From: Neobacillus ginsengisoli
Lineage (GTDB): Bacteria > Bacillota > Bacilli > Bacillales_B > DSM-18226
Assembly: GCF_030813055.1 (NCBI RefSeq)
Contig: NZ_JAUSTW010000006.1
Location: 308,861 to 372,860 of the forward strand
Direction: 5' to 3'
DNA length: 64,000 bases
Below, in pieces: positions 36,903 to 45,238 of the stretch. The translations under genes were made by a program, and so were the position numbers. The notes under the pieces are model-generated. The model made no database searches, was not told the DNA's origin, and was given only the letters and a program-made list of their open reading frames with translations. Position 1 is the stretch's first letter. Each line of letters begins with the position of its first letter.

Positions 36903-37970
36903 CTAAGAAGAGCAACCAAGCTTTTTGACAAATTCAACAAGCATGTTTTGATATAATTGAACTGATTCAATATCAACATATTCCTCATCACCATGCCAAT
37001 TATCACCGCTAGGACCAAATTCAATGGCAGGAATACCATACTTCGCAAAGAAAACGGTATCGGCGGTCCCATGTTGACCAAAGAATAAAGTAGTTGTTTT
37101 CGTATTGGCTTCCACTATTTGATCAAGTAAGGATATGACGGGATGATTCTTATCTGTATTGATAGGCTCTGCAAACATGTTTATGTACACATTTCCATCA
37201 GTAACACTTTCAATTTCCTTCATAATTTCTTCTTTATTTTGTGTCGGCAAAAAGCGTAGATCAAAACACATTAAGCATTCATCAGGAACTTTATTGTAAA
37301 CATCACCTGCTTGTATTTTTGCCAGATTAATAGAAGGGCTGGCATAATAGGAGGTACTTTCTTTTGCAAAAGGAAGTTCAAGTATTTGTTCATAAACCCG
37401 GTATGCTTTTTCGATAGCGTTAATGCCTTCCCAAGGTCGGCTGCCATGTGCTGATTTTCCACTAATTTTAAAATCTAATCGTAGAACCCCCTTGGCTTGA
37501 TGGGCAATTCCAAGCTGAGTAGGTTCAGAACAAATAACAAAGTCACCTCGATATCCATTCTCAGCCAGGTATCTTGAACAATTTAAGCCGCCAATTTCCT
37601 CATCTGAAACGATTTGCAGCTGGATTTTCACTCCCAATTCCTGATCCTTTAAATTCAGTAGGGCACACATCATTGCGGCTACACCGGCTTTCATATCTGC
37701 ACTTCCTCTGCCAAACAATTTACCATCCTTTTCGAAGGGGATAAATTGCTGGGGATGTCCGCTCACAACATCAACATGCCCATTAAGTACAAGTGTAAAA
37801 TCACCTTTCCCAATTTCACATAAGAGCATTTTGTATCCATTATTCTCTAGTTTTCTAACGGAAAGATTGTGTTCAAGAAGCCAGGTTTCACAAAAATCAA
37901 CTGCTTTATTCGCTCCTTCTTTCGTTGAACTCTCAATTGAAATTAATTTTTTCAGCAAATCAATGACCAT
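36903..37970 (-). CDS. M20 family zinc peptidase, ArgE/DapE-like
   Basis: A 355-residue di-zinc amidohydrolase. Metal-ligand motifs in order: LNGHVDVVSG (His), GRGSADMKAG (bridging Asp), SDEEIGG (catalytic and ligand Glu), SEPTQLG and the final FGPSGDNWHGDEEY (His). The dimerisation insert starts KISGKSAHGSRPWEG. It could be acetylornithine deacetylase, succinyl-diaminopimelate desuccinylase or a peptidase; given that ArgJ already recycles acetyl groups, ArgE function is not required here. GGGGGG lies about ten bases before the ATG. Confidence 0.85.
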   Translation of the reverse strand: MVIDLLKKLISIESSTKEGANKAVDFCETWLLEHNLSVRKLENNGYKMLLCEIGKGDFTLVLNGHVDVVSGHPQQFIPFEKDGKLFGRGSADMKAGVAAMMCALLNLKDQELGVKIQLQIVSDEEIGGLNCSRYLAENGYRGDFVICSEPTQLGIAHQAKGVLRLDFKISGKSAHGSRPWEGINAIEKAYRVYEQILELPFAKESTSYYASPSINLAKIQAGDVYNKVPDECLMCFDLRFLPTQNKEEIMKEIESVTDGNVYINMFAEPINTDKNHPVISLLDQIVEANTKTTTLFFGQHGTADTVFFAKYGIPAIEFGPSGDNWHGDEEYVDIESVQLYQNMLVEFVKKLGCSS

Positions 37971-38055
37971 TTTTTGGGCCCCCCATAAAAATTTGAAAAA
38001 TTATTCTGAAGACTATTCATTACTTATAATATAAAGATACTGAATGAATAACCAT

Positions 38056-38236
38056 TTATCCAGTCTTTTATCCACATTATAAAGTCTTATTTAGAAGTAC
38101 TCCACAGACTTATGCACATTATCCACATTATATTCGCCAGTTATCAACAGGTTTTTGTTAACAGTTAGGTAGTTAGTAGGATTTCAGTGATCATGCCGCT
38201 TTTGAAGGAATATCCACATTATCCACATTATCCACA
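38056..38236 (+). promoter_or_regulatory. DnaA-box cluster in an intergenic gap
   Basis: Exact TTATCCACA boxes occur at 38068, 38119, 38219 and 38228; TTATGCACA at 38110 fits TTATNCACA, and TTATCAACA (38141), ATATCCACA (38210) and TTATCCAGT (38056) are one- or two-base variants. All face the same way. Boxes at 38110/38119 and at 38210/38219/38228 are head-to-tail with no gap, giving nine-base tandem repeats, and the two groups start 100 bases apart. No dnaA or dnaN gene is near, so this is not a standard oriC; B. subtilis carries DnaA-box clusters of this sort outside oriC that titrate DnaA. Confidence 0.8.
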
Positions 38237-38245
38237 ATTTAGTGT

Positions 38246-38275
38246 AAATAAAAAGAAGCAGGAAATCCTGCTTCT
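38246..38275 (-). terminator. Terminator of yfhD
   Basis: GAAGCAGG/CCTGCTTC with an AAAT loop at 38255-38274; on the minus strand it is followed by TTTTTATTT. A second hairpin (GGCAGC/GCTGCC) lies between it and the gene at about 38290-38310. Confidence 0.8.
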
Positions 38276-38328
38276 TCTTTTTGCATGTGAGGCAGCCTCG
38301 ATATGCTGCCTGCCAGTTATAAAAGAGG

Positions 38329-38517
38329 TTATTTTCGCCTTTTCGTATTTACGCGCTGGTTAGCAGCATTAGCTCGTGCTTGTGCCTCAAGATCCGCATG
38401 ATCAGCAATTTCTTGGGAATATTCCACATCGATTCCGTCTGATTTCAGGTTTTTAGGCACTTGTGGAAGTGATGCTTTATTTTTATCACGAGTTTTATGT
38501 CCATGCGACCGACCCAT
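38329..38517 (-). CDS. yfhD: YfhD family small protein
   Basis: A 62-residue hydrophilic protein starting MGRSHGHKTRDKNK and containing LPQVPKNLKSDGIDVEYSQEIADHADLEAQARANAANQR (quoted in part as key features NLKSDG, DVEYS and EADHADLEA-like). It matches my recollection of YfhD, a conserved Bacillus protein of unknown role. ATG at 38517 has AAAGGGGT upstream; an upstream in-frame start lacks a ribosome site. It opens the conserved yfh block. Confidence 0.82.
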   Translation of the reverse strand: MGRSHGHKTRDKNKASLPQVPKNLKSDGIDVEYSQEIADHADLEAQARANAANQRVNTKRRK

Positions 38518-38642
38518 TGAAAAAACCCCTTTCAAGTTCAACTAGTGGGAATTGAAATGTTCCCTTTATTATCATTTACTAATGAAAGAGGTTCATGAAA
38601 GGTAATTACTCCTAAGTAAGGAAAATTAGGTTGAACTATAAC

Positions 38643-38745
38643 TGTCTAGCTCCAGCGCCCAGCGGCTAGTGTACTTCGCTCTTCTCCCTACGATAAGTCA
38701 AAGCGCTCCAGTCCTGTCGTGCGCTAAACGGGCGCTTTCGCTTTG
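38643..38745. repeat. GC-rich palindromic intergenic repeat, copy 1
   Basis: Begins TGTCTAGCTCCAGCGCCC and ends GGGCGCTTTCGCTTTGC; AGCGCCC and GGGCGCT at the ends are inverse complements, and CAGTCCTGTCGTGCGCTAA lies near the right end. Copy 2 is at 45239-45390. The same kind of element is common between genes in Bacillus genomes. Confidence 0.8.
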
Positions 38746-38749
38746 CTTT

Positions 38750-38884
38750 TTAAAGTTTCGTTTTTCTGTCGCTAAAGCCGCCTGCACGGTCTGCCATTTT
38801 AAATTCCCGCTGATAGCTCACTTCTTGCATACTCGTTAGGGGATATTTCCCTCTGTCCTTATCTTTTTTCTTTTTTTCCGCCAT
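38750..38884 (-). CDS. yfhE: YfhE family small protein
   Basis: A 44-residue basic protein: MAEKKKKDKDRGKYPLTSMQ at the start and EFKMADRAGGFSDRKTKL at the end. ATG at 38884 has AAGGAATGAG upstream. Too short for usual length cut-offs, but its composition and location between yfhD and yfhF match the Bacillus order. Function unknown. The palindromic repeat abuts its stop codon. Confidence 0.75.
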   Translation of the reverse strand: MAEKKKKDKDRGKYPLTSMQEVSYQREFKMADRAGGFSDRKTKL

Positions 38885-38996
38885 ATTGCTCATTCCTTTC
38901 AACATTATTTGCTAATCGTCATCAAGCTTAATGGTAAAGACAACAGCACTATATATGTACTTATTTCCATTTTTACCTTATTGGAATGGAATGATA

Positions 38997-39908
38997 CTAT
39001 TTTTGCGGAAATATATTTTTAAGTGCTGAAGAAAGCTCGGTATAATTAAAGTGGAAGCCGTTTTCTATCAGTTTTTTTGGTATCGCCTTCTGGCCTTCAA
39101 GAACTAACATGCTCATTTCACCTAACAATAATCGAAGCGCAAAACTTGGTGCCGGAAGCCAATGAGGACGATGGAGCACGTTCGCTAAAGTTTTACCGAA
39201 TTCGTTCATCGTAACAGGATGAGGTGCAGTAAAATTAACAGGGCCTTTCATTTTCTCGTTTTCTAAAATAAATAATATTCCCTTTACTACGTCCTCAATA
39301 TGAATCCATGACATCCATTGGCGTCCATTTCCAAGGTTCCCGCCGATAAATGCTTTATAGGGCAGTGTGATTTTAGGCAGGGCCCCTTCATTTTTATCAA
39401 GGATAATTCCAAATCGGCACAAAACAGTCCGCATTCCTAATTCTGCTGCTTTATTGGCCTCGGACTCCCATTGCTTAACAGTGTCCGATAAAAAGTCATT
39501 CCCCAGTCCTTTATCCTCTTCAGTAAAAACATTCGTTTCGGACGTTCCGTAGAATCCAATCGCACTTGCATTTATAAGTGCTTTTGGCTTGTTGGTTAAT
39601 TTATTTGCGATGTCTAAAATTTCTCTAACTGCATTTTTTCTACTGTTTACTATCAAATCTTGTCTTTGTTTGTTCCATCTTCCGCTGCTAATCGATTCAC
39701 CGGCAAGGTTAATAATGATATCTGTATCTTGTAGATAATCAATTGGATTGGAACCTTCAATCAGCCATTTAACATAACGAATACGATTATTTTGAGTTGC
39801 TTGCATGGATTTCCTTGTTAAAATAACGATTTCATGATCATGTTTTACTAACTCGCTCACAAGAGCCTTTCCAACAAAGCCGGTACCGCCAGTAATCGCA
39901 ATTTTCAT
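38997..39908 (-). CDS. yfhF: TIGR01777-type NAD-dependent epimerase, YfhF
   Basis: A 303-residue member of the extended short-chain dehydrogenase group (SulA/YfhF type). N-terminal dinucleotide motif TGGTGFVGKAL; INLAGESIS; INASAIGFYG; and a C-terminal DUF1731-like part (HRPHWLPAPSFALRLLLGEM). The family includes plant SulA and bacterial YfcH; substrate unknown. GAGGACG precedes the ATG. Divergent from recX with about 75 bases between. Confidence 0.9.
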   Translation of the reverse strand: MKIAITGGTGFVGKALVSELVKHDHEIVILTRKSMQATQNNRIRYVKWLIEGSNPIDYLQDTDIIINLAGESISSGRWNKQRQDLIVNSRKNAVREILDIANKLTNKPKALINASAIGFYGTSETNVFTEEDKGLGNDFLSDTVKQWESEANKAAELGMRTVLCRFGIILDKNEGALPKITLPYKAFIGGNLGNGRQWMSWIHIEDVVKGILFILENEKMKGPVNFTAPHPVTMNEFGKTLANVLHRPHWLPAPSFALRLLLGEMSMLVLEGQKAIPKKLIENGFHFNYTELSSALKNIFPQK

Positions 39909-39984
39909 GGTAACGTCCTCCTATTTCTTCTTATTTTACAATATTTAATGAAGGATGTGGTAAAGTAGAACTGAGGTGAGCGAA

Positions 39985-40797
39985 ATGGCTATTATTACAA
40001 AAATCACCACGCAGCAAAAGAATCAGGACCGATTTAATATCTTTATGGATTATGGAAAAGGTGAGGAATTTGCTTTTAGTGTCGATAGTGATGTCCTTAT
40101 TAAATTTCAATTAAAAAAGGGAATGGAGTTAGATGATTTTTCCTTTCTGGAAATTCAGTATCAAGACGACATCCGAAAGGCGTATAATCTGGCTATCCAT
40201 TATTTAGCGAGAAGAATGCGATCAGAAAAGGAAATAAAGGATTATCTCGAACAAAAAGAAATGGAAGAACCCGTCATCAATGAAGTTCTCCATAAATTAA
40301 CGGCACAAAAATACATCAATGATCAAGATTATGCACTATCATATGTACGAACACAAATGAATACATCTGATAAAGGTCCGGATTTAATTAAGATGGAACT
40401 TAAGGAGAAGGGGATTAAAGAGGAAATTTTCGAGTTTGCTCTAGCCGAATTCCCTTTTGATGTGCAGGTTGAAAAAGCGACAAAAATATCCGGGAAATTT
40501 ATTCAGAAGAATTCAAAAGAATCACAAAGAATAATCAAGCAAAAGCTTGAGAATTTGCTTCTAAGAAAAGGATACTCTTACGAAATCATCAATATTGCTG
40601 TGAGTGAAACTGATATGAAAAAAGATGTAGATGAAGAAATGGAAGCCATTCGATTTCAAGGTGAAAAAACTCATCGGAAATTCAGTCAATTTAGCGGTTT
40701 TGAGTATGAACAAAAAATGAAGCAAACTTTATATCGCAAAGGATTTTCTTTTGAGCTAATTGAAAAATTTTTGGCGGAAAACCATGAAATAAAATAG
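39985..40797 (+). CDS. recX: RecA regulator RecX
   Basis: A 270-residue modulator of RecA filament growth, with tandem three-helix repeats: HYLARRMRSEKEIKDYLEQKEM, YALSYVRTQMNTSDKGPDLIKMELKEKGI, and two further repeats including YRKGFSFELIEKFL. Length equals the long Bacillus-type RecX. ATG at 39985 with TGAGGTGA upstream; a GTG at 39976 overlaps the ribosome site and is rejected. Confidence 0.9.
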   Translation: MAIITKITTQQKNQDRFNIFMDYGKGEEFAFSVDSDVLIKFQLKKGMELDDFSFLEIQYQDDIRKAYNLAIHYLARRMRSEKEIKDYLEQKEMEEPVINEVLHKLTAQKYINDQDYALSYVRTQMNTSDKGPDLIKMELKEKGIKEEIFEFALAEFPFDVQVEKATKISGKFIQKNSKESQRIIKQKLENLLLRKGYSYEIINIAVSETDMKKDVDEEMEAIRFQGEKTHRKFSQFSGFEYEQKMKQTLYRKGFSFELIEKFLAENHEIK

Positions 40798-40828
40798 AAA
40801 AATCATGACGAGCAGTCATGATTTTTTG
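40798..40828. terminator. Bidirectional terminator
   Basis: AAAAATCATGAC and GTCATGATTTTT pair perfectly around a five-base loop between convergent recX and the dehydrogenase, covering the latter's stop codon. Confidence 0.92.
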
Positions 40829-41484
40829 CTTTCTATAATAATTGAATCCCGGTCCATTTGATCAATGATGATTTCAGCCACTTCCCTTGGAGTTCTAAAA
40901 CGCGAGGTATCTTTCACATGGTCGCTATTTTCCCAAAATGGTGTGTCCATGCCTCCCATATAAACGGCATTAATTTTTATCGTACTGTCCTCGTATTCTT
41001 TTTGAAGACTTTCTGTAAATCCTCTGATAGCAAATTTACTGGCTGCATACACGGCTTCATTTACCTTTCCGCGAAGGCCGGCAGTTGAAATAATATTCAT
41101 GATTAGTCCGTCACTTAAATGAGGCAATACCGATCTGGTCATTAGTATTGTGCCTAAAACATTGGTATCTAACATATCGGTAATTTGTTGATCCGAGATA
41201 TCAGTGAATGGTCCAAAATGACCCACGCCTGCATTATTAACCAAGCCGAAGAGATCAAAGTTTTGACTGAATTCTTCTACTGTTTTCATAACTTCATCAG
41301 GATTTCGGATATCTAATACAACAATATCGGCTTTTCCTCCATCTGCTTCAATTTCTTTTTTGGTCGTTGTTAATTTTTCCGCCGTCCTCCCCGTCAATAA
41401 GAGGTGATACCCTTTTTGAGATAATAGTATGGCTAGGTTCTTTCCTAATCCTGAACCTGCCCCGGTAACGATGATTGTTTTCAT
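40816..41484 (-). CDS. Short-chain dehydrogenase/reductase
   Basis: A 222-residue classical SDR: cofactor motif TGAGSGLGKNLA, NNAG in LVNNAGVGHFG, and catalytic Ser-Tyr-Lys (IISTAG...YAASK). The Arg of LLTGRT after the second strand suggests NADP preference. AAGGAGAT upstream of ATG. It is an insertion relative to the B. subtilis order; substrate not deducible. Confidence 0.88.
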   Translation of the reverse strand: MKTIIVTGAGSGLGKNLAILLSQKGYHLLLTGRTAEKLTTTKKEIEADGGKADIVVLDIRNPDEVMKTVEEFSQNFDLFGLVNNAGVGHFGPFTDISDQQITDMLDTNVLGTILMTRSVLPHLSDGLIMNIISTAGLRGKVNEAVYAASKFAIRGFTESLQKEYEDSTIKINAVYMGGMDTPFWENSDHVKDTSRFRTPREVAEIIIDQMDRDSIIIESKKS

Positions 41485-41581
41485 TGTGCAATCTCCTTAA
41501 TAAAAAAGTTCAACCTTTATTAATTTTACAAAAATAACTATACTAAAATAAAGAGAAAAACAATGGGGAGGAATGAATTAT

Positions 41582-41905
41582 ATGCAACAGGAGAAGAGAT
41601 ACAGTGGAATGACCGAACATGAACTAAGACAAGAAATCTCCAAGTTCCAAGAACAGGCGAGAAAAGCTGAACAAATGGGTATGGTAAATGAGTTTGCTGT
41701 GCTTGAAAGGAAGGTCCTGATGGCTCGCGCGTATTTAATAGATCCGAATTCTTTTTCTCCAGGGGAAATTTATGAAATAGAAGGAGATCCGGGGCAATAT
41801 TTCAAAATTGATTATATGAACGGTGTGTTTGCATGGGGTTACCGACTAAAGGGTGACGGAAAGGAAGAGGCATTACCGATATCTTTGTTAAAATTTTTAA
41901 AATAG
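41582..41905 (+). CDS. yfhH: YfhH family protein (DUF1811)
   Basis: A 107-residue protein: helical N-terminus (EKRYSGMTEHELRQEI, QARKAEQMGMVNEFAVLERK) and an SH3-like beta C-terminus (SFSPGEIYEIEG, NGVFAWGYRL, EALPISLL). The ATG at 41582 is spaced correctly from GGGGAGG; the ATG at 41573 is too close. Conserved position in the yfh block; role unknown. Confidence 0.88.
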   Translation: MQQEKRYSGMTEHELRQEISKFQEQARKAEQMGMVNEFAVLERKVLMARAYLIDPNSFSPGEIYEIEGDPGQYFKIDYMNGVFAWGYRLKGDGKEEALPISLLKFLK

Positions 41906-41911
41906 GATAAA

Positions 41912-41946
41912 GACAAACCAGAGAATCGCTTGGTCTCTGGTTTGTC
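41912..41946. terminator. Terminator-like hairpin
   Basis: A 13-base stem, GACAAACCAGAGA with TCTCTGGTTTGTC, around a nine-base loop between convergent genes. It lacks a strong T run on either side. Confidence 0.6.
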
Positions 41947-41955
41947 GCTTTCATA

Positions 41956-42102
41956 TTAGTGTGACCGCTTCTTGGTTTCGTGCTTTAAAATGATCAGGTC
42001 TTGGGTAAGCTTGCTTTCGCCATTTATCTGGGAATGTGAATGTTTTGCATTAGCCCATGGTGTAGAGAATGGTTTGTTTTGGAAAAATTTTTGATTTCCC
42101 AT
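41956..42102 (-). CDS. Small YpzG-like protein
   Basis: A 48-residue protein reading MGNQKFFQNKPFSTPWANAK, then HSHSQINGES and a basic end (LILKHETKKRSH, last residues approximate to the translation). GGGGAGG lies nine bases upstream of the ATG at 42102. Pattern PWANxKHxHxQxNGE recalls the small YpzG family of Bacillus; I hold that name loosely. It lies just downstream of sspK and may be sporulation-expressed. Confidence 0.6.
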   Translation of the reverse strand: MGNQKFFQNKPFSTPWANAKHSHSQINGESKLTQDLIILKHETKKRSH

Positions 42103-42120
42103 AAGTAAGCCTCCCCTATT

Positions 42121-42294
42121 TTAAAATAACTCAGGTGTATCATTTTCGCGCTGACCAGATGCTCGCATACGCTCTTGAGGATGCGTATTAATGGTACCAT
42201 TTGCTCTTTTTGAAGCATATTCGGCTTTTGCTCGTGGCTCTCCCTCAAACTTGTTGTTATTTTGATTCGGGAAATTGGTCGCTTTGTTTCTCAT
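42121..42294 (-). CDS. sspK: Small acid-soluble spore protein K
   Basis: A 57-residue spore-core protein: [20 protein letters not shown], then [27 protein letters not shown]. This closely follows SspK as I recall it, with a short extra C-terminal tail. ATG at 42294 with GGAGGTAC upstream; longer in-frame starts overlap the promoter. Expected to be made in the forespore. Confidence 0.85.
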   Translation of the reverse strand: MRNKATNFPNQNNNKFEGEPRAKAEYASKRANGTINTHPQERMRASGQRENDTPELF

Positions 42295-42344
42295 GCTGTA
42301 CCTCCATCTTAAGGGAATGAGAAAACGTGAAAAGCAAAGCATTT

Positions 42345-42375
42345 TATCAATGCTTACCACGTATCTTTAGTATTC
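42345..42375 (-). promoter_or_regulatory. Candidate sigma-G promoter of sspK
   Basis: On the minus strand GAATA (42375-42371) and CATTGATA (42352-42345) are separated by 18 bases, in line with forespore promoters (GHATR, about 18 bases, CATNHTA). It would start the RNA about 45 bases before sspK. Confidence 0.4.
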
Positions 42376-42425
42376 GCTCTAAAACATCAGGTTATGTTAA
42401 AAGAAAATGGTAATGAGGTGATAGC

Positions 42426-42689
42426 ATGAATGATTATCATGAGAGATTAACAAAGAGTTTATTAAGTAAAAATCCGCAATTATCCTATAATTTAGCCCGA
42501 ACGTGGGTTGAGTTACTCTGGGATGATTTTGAAACCACTTCAGCAAAAGCCGGGAGAACTTATCAAGGCAGTGAAATGACCGAAAGGATTGTCCACCAAT
42601 GGATTGAAAATTATGGTGAGAAGCTGCATGAATTTGCAGCAACAAATCCAAAATATAAGGAATTCCTTAATCAGGGGAAAAATCATTGA
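42426..42689 (+). CDS. yfhJ: YfhJ family protein (WVELL domain)
   Basis: An 87-residue helical protein with the family-naming segment ARTWVELLWDDFETT and later GSEMTERIVHQWIENYG. ATG follows GAGGTGATAG. Divergent from sspK, as in B. subtilis. Function unknown. Confidence 0.85.
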   Translation: MNDYHERLTKSLLSKNPQLSYNLARTWVELLWDDFETTSAKAGRTYQGSEMTERIVHQWIENYGEKLHEFAATNPKYKEFLNQGKNH

Positions 42690-42691
42690 AT

Positions 42692-42727
42692 TAAAAAAGC
42701 GAGTGACAAAAATGTCACCGCTTTTTA
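42692..42727. terminator. Bidirectional terminator
   Basis: AAAAAGCGAGTGACA and TGTCACCGCTTTTT pair around a four-base loop, with one mismatch, between convergent yfhJ and yfhP. Confidence 0.88.
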
Positions 42728-43705
42728 ACTTGGTATAATACTCAATTTTTTGCGTAATTTTTTCTCGCTAAATACCCATCCGGTGTAGGAGCTAATCCGC
42801 TTTAAATCACAATCTAATTGTACAACAGCGACAAATGGATAGTGACCGTTGCTTCGGTAACGCAGGTCAATAAATCGGACCTCATAGAAATCATTATATT
42901 CATCAACCTCCCAACGATACACCGGTGAAAAGGAGAGGAAGGCTGAAAGGTTTTTGTCCTTTTTAGCCGCTTCAATCACAGGTGTTTCCGGGACCGGTAT
43001 CCGATGAAATCGATCTAAAATTTCAACCTCATGACCAATCGCCTTGCCAACAAAAAATTGGCTTTCGTTCATAGCCGCGATTCTCCACTGGTGAAACTTC
43101 ATAGTAGGGGCAATGATGACATCGGTTAAATCAGGTATTAGTTTTTTTACCTCTGCTAAAACCCTCCGTTGGGCATGAAAACGGAGGAAATAGTAAGCGA
43201 TGATCACCGCGTAAATGACTAAAAAGGTATAGCCCGGGTTTGCACCAAAGACCCAAATAAATATTCCAAGAACATGAATTCCAAATATAAACGGGTCAAA
43301 TGTGTTAATTACCCCCAGGGCAACCCACTTATTTGAAAATGGCCTTAAAGCCTGGGTTCCATAAGCATTGAAAATATCGACAAAAACGTGAAGAAAAACC
43401 GCAGTAAACGTCCAAGCCCATAAGTGAAGAAGATTTGCATTCGGAAAAAAGGGATAAACCACTGCTATAATGACAAGCGGCCATAAAATAACTGACGGAA
43501 TCGAATGGGTTACTCCACGATGGTTTCGAATGTATATGGCGTTATTCCTTAATTTTAATACAGTATCAATATCCGGTATTTGTGAACCTGCGATGGTTGC
43601 AATTAAAACACTAGTGACAGTGGCATGATTGCTTGCCACTACTGGGTCAAGCGACGCAAGACCTCCAAGAGCGATTCCCATGACAACATGTGTTCCTGTA
43701 TCCAA
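42725..43705 (-). CDS. yfhP: YdjM/YfhP-type membrane-bound metal-dependent hydrolase
   Basis: A 326-residue protein of the DUF457 (LexA-induced YdjM-like) family: N-terminal THVVMGIALGGL, metal motif IPDIDTVLK and RNHRGVTHSIP, four to five helices, then HVFVDIFNAYGTQALRPFS. The C-terminal 120 residues are soluble. AAGGAGGAT precedes the ATG. Phospholipase-like activity is suspected for the family but unproven. Divergent from mutY. Confidence 0.88.
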   Translation of the reverse strand: MDTGTHVVMGIALGGLASLDPVVASNHATVTSVLIATIAGSQIPDIDTVLKLRNNAIYIRNHRGVTHSIPSVILWPLVIIAVVYPFFPNANLLHLWAWTFTAVFLHVFVDIFNAYGTQALRPFSNKWVALGVINTFDPFIFGIHVLGIFIWVFGANPGYTFLVIYAVIIAYYFLRFHAQRRVLAEVKKLIPDLTDVIIAPTMKFHQWRIAAMNESQFFVGKAIGHEVEILDRFHRIPVPETPVIEAAKKDKNLSAFLSFSPVYRWEVDEYNDFYEVRFIDLRYRSNGHYPFVAVVQLDCDLKRISSYTGWVFSEKKLRKKLSIIPS

Positions 43706-43827
43706 AAGGAAAATCCTCCTTCAATAATTTCTTGTCAAAATAAACAAATTCGATTATCGTAAACAAAAATACTTATTATTATATTCCCTTACTTCGTAAT
43801 GTTTAACAAGCTGGAGGCACTTAAATA

Positions 43828-44925
43828 ATGGTAAACGTAGTTAAAAACATTGATAAGCTAGATATAGATGGATTTCAGAATGACTTAATTTCTTGGTTTA
43901 AAGCAGAACAGCGAAACCTGCCATGGAGAAAAGATCAAGACCCATACAAAGTTTGGGTTTCAGAAATAATGCTCCAGCAAACGAGGGTAGATACCGTAAT
44001 CCCTTATTTTAATCGGTTTATTGAATGGTTTCCTACTATTGAAGACCTTGCAGACGCCAATGAAGATAAAGTATTAAAAGCATGGGAAGGACTCGGTTAT
44101 TACTCAAGAGTCCGAAATTTACAATCAGCCGTAAGAGAAGTAAAAGAGAAATATAATGGTGTTGTACCGAATACTCCAAAAGAGATTTCGGAGCTTAAGG
44201 GGGTCGGCCCTTACACGGCAGGAGCAATCTTAAGTATCGCCTATGGAATCCCCGAACCTGCTGTTGATGGAAATGTAATGAGAGTTTTATCAAGAATCCT
44301 TTCTATTTGGGAAGATATAGCTAAAGCATCTTCTCGTAAGATTTTCGAACAGGCTGTGCGAGAATTAATTTCCCATGAAGAACCGTCGGAATTCAATCAG
44401 GCATTAATGGAGTTAGGTGCTTTAATATGTACTCCAACTTCCCCATCCTGTTTATTATGCCCGGTCCGAGACCATTGCCAGGCTTTTTATGAAGGGGTCC
44501 AATCCGAGCTGCCGATTAAATCAAAAAAAAATAAAGTGCGTGATGTTCAATTAGCGGCTGTTATTTTGACTGATAATGATGGTAAAATGCTGATTCATAA
44601 ACGCCCCGAAAACGGTTTATTAGCTAATTTATGGGAATTTCCAAATATAGAAATTCATCATCCTATAGATAGTGACAGAGAGCAAATCATTGAACAATTT
44701 AAGCATATCTATGACTTGAAAATTGAGCTTGAAAAAATTATTGGGCAAATTGAGCATGTTTTTTCACATTTAGTCTGGAATATAAATATTCACTCAGGAA
44801 AGATTTATTCAGGTTTTAAGGAAAGTGACGAGTGGAAACTTGTTTCATTGGAAGAAATGAACGAGTTTGCGTTTCCTGTTTCGTCGCAAAAGATGCTTAA
44901 GCTTTATCATGAATTTCAAAAGTAA
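43828..44925 (+). CDS. mutY: A/G-specific adenine glycosylase
   Basis: Removes A mispaired with 8-oxoG. 365 residues: [12 protein letters not shown] with the catalytic Glu, helix-hairpin-helix [11 protein letters not shown] followed by catalytic Asp in AVDGNVMRV, the 4Fe-4S motif C-X6-C-X2-C-X5-C ([17 protein letters not shown]), and a C-terminal NUDIX-like 8-oxoG recognition domain. GGAGGC lies about nine bases before the ATG. Confidence 0.95.
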   Translation: MVNVVKNIDKLDIDGFQNDLISWFKAEQRNLPWRKDQDPYKVWVSEIMLQQTRVDTVIPYFNRFIEWFPTIEDLADANEDKVLKAWEGLGYYSRVRNLQSAVREVKEKYNGVVPNTPKEISELKGVGPYTAGAILSIAYGIPEPAVDGNVMRVLSRILSIWEDIAKASSRKIFEQAVRELISHEEPSEFNQALMELGALICTPTSPSCLLCPVRDHCQAFYEGVQSELPIKSKKNKVRDVQLAAVILTDNDGKMLIHKRPENGLLANLWEFPNIEIHHPIDSDREQIIEQFKHIYDLKIELEKIIGQIEHVFSHLVWNINIHSGKIYSGFKESDEWKLVSLEEMNEFAFPVSSQKMLKLYHEFQK

Positions 44926-44956
44926 TGAACGCCGTATTTTTAGGCGTTCATTTTTA
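44924..44956. terminator. Terminator after mutY
   Basis: TGAACGCC and GGCGTTCA pair around a nine-base loop, followed by TTTTTATT; lies between convergent mutY and yfhS. Confidence 0.85.
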
Positions 44957-45160
44957 TTAATACGTATTGTTTGCTTCCTGTCGTTTTATACCGCCGCGAT
45001 TTTCAATCTCTTCAATAATTTCCCGATGGATTGTCTGACCCTCGCTATTTAAATATGGGGCAATTTGTTGCAATGAATGATGAAAAAAGGCAAGCTCACT
45101 GTCGTCCCAATCCGTCTTTGACATCATCGAAAGCTCGGTCATATCCCTTCCGTTATACAT
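44957..45160 (-). CDS. yfhS: YfhS family small protein
   Basis: A 67-residue acidic protein, start MYNGRDMTELSMMSKTDWDD, with SELAFFHHSLQQIAPYLNSEG. ATG at 45160 has AAGGAAGG upstream. Located between mutY and fabL as in B. subtilis. Role unknown, suspected sporulation-related in the literature. Confidence 0.75.
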   Translation of the reverse strand: MYNGRDMTELSMMSKTDWDDSELAFFHHSLQQIAPYLNSEGQTIHREIIEEIENRGGIKRQEANNTY

Positions 45161-45238
45161 TTTGCGCCTTCCTTTCTAAAACGTATTTACGTTAGCTTTT
45201 GTTAAAAGATAAGAAAGTATAAGCTGAACTTCGAATAT

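Noticed and set aside
36903..37970. Calling the M20 peptidase ArgE on the strength of the nearby arg genes
   Set aside because: It is over 4 kb away, on the other strand, behind hom and glycosyltransferase genes, and ArgJ already provides the acetyl-recycling route.
38056..38236. Chromosomal or plasmid replication origin
   Set aside because: No dnaA, dnaN, rep gene or clear unwinding element with repeated 13-mers is present, and the surrounding gene order is a chromosomal interior block.
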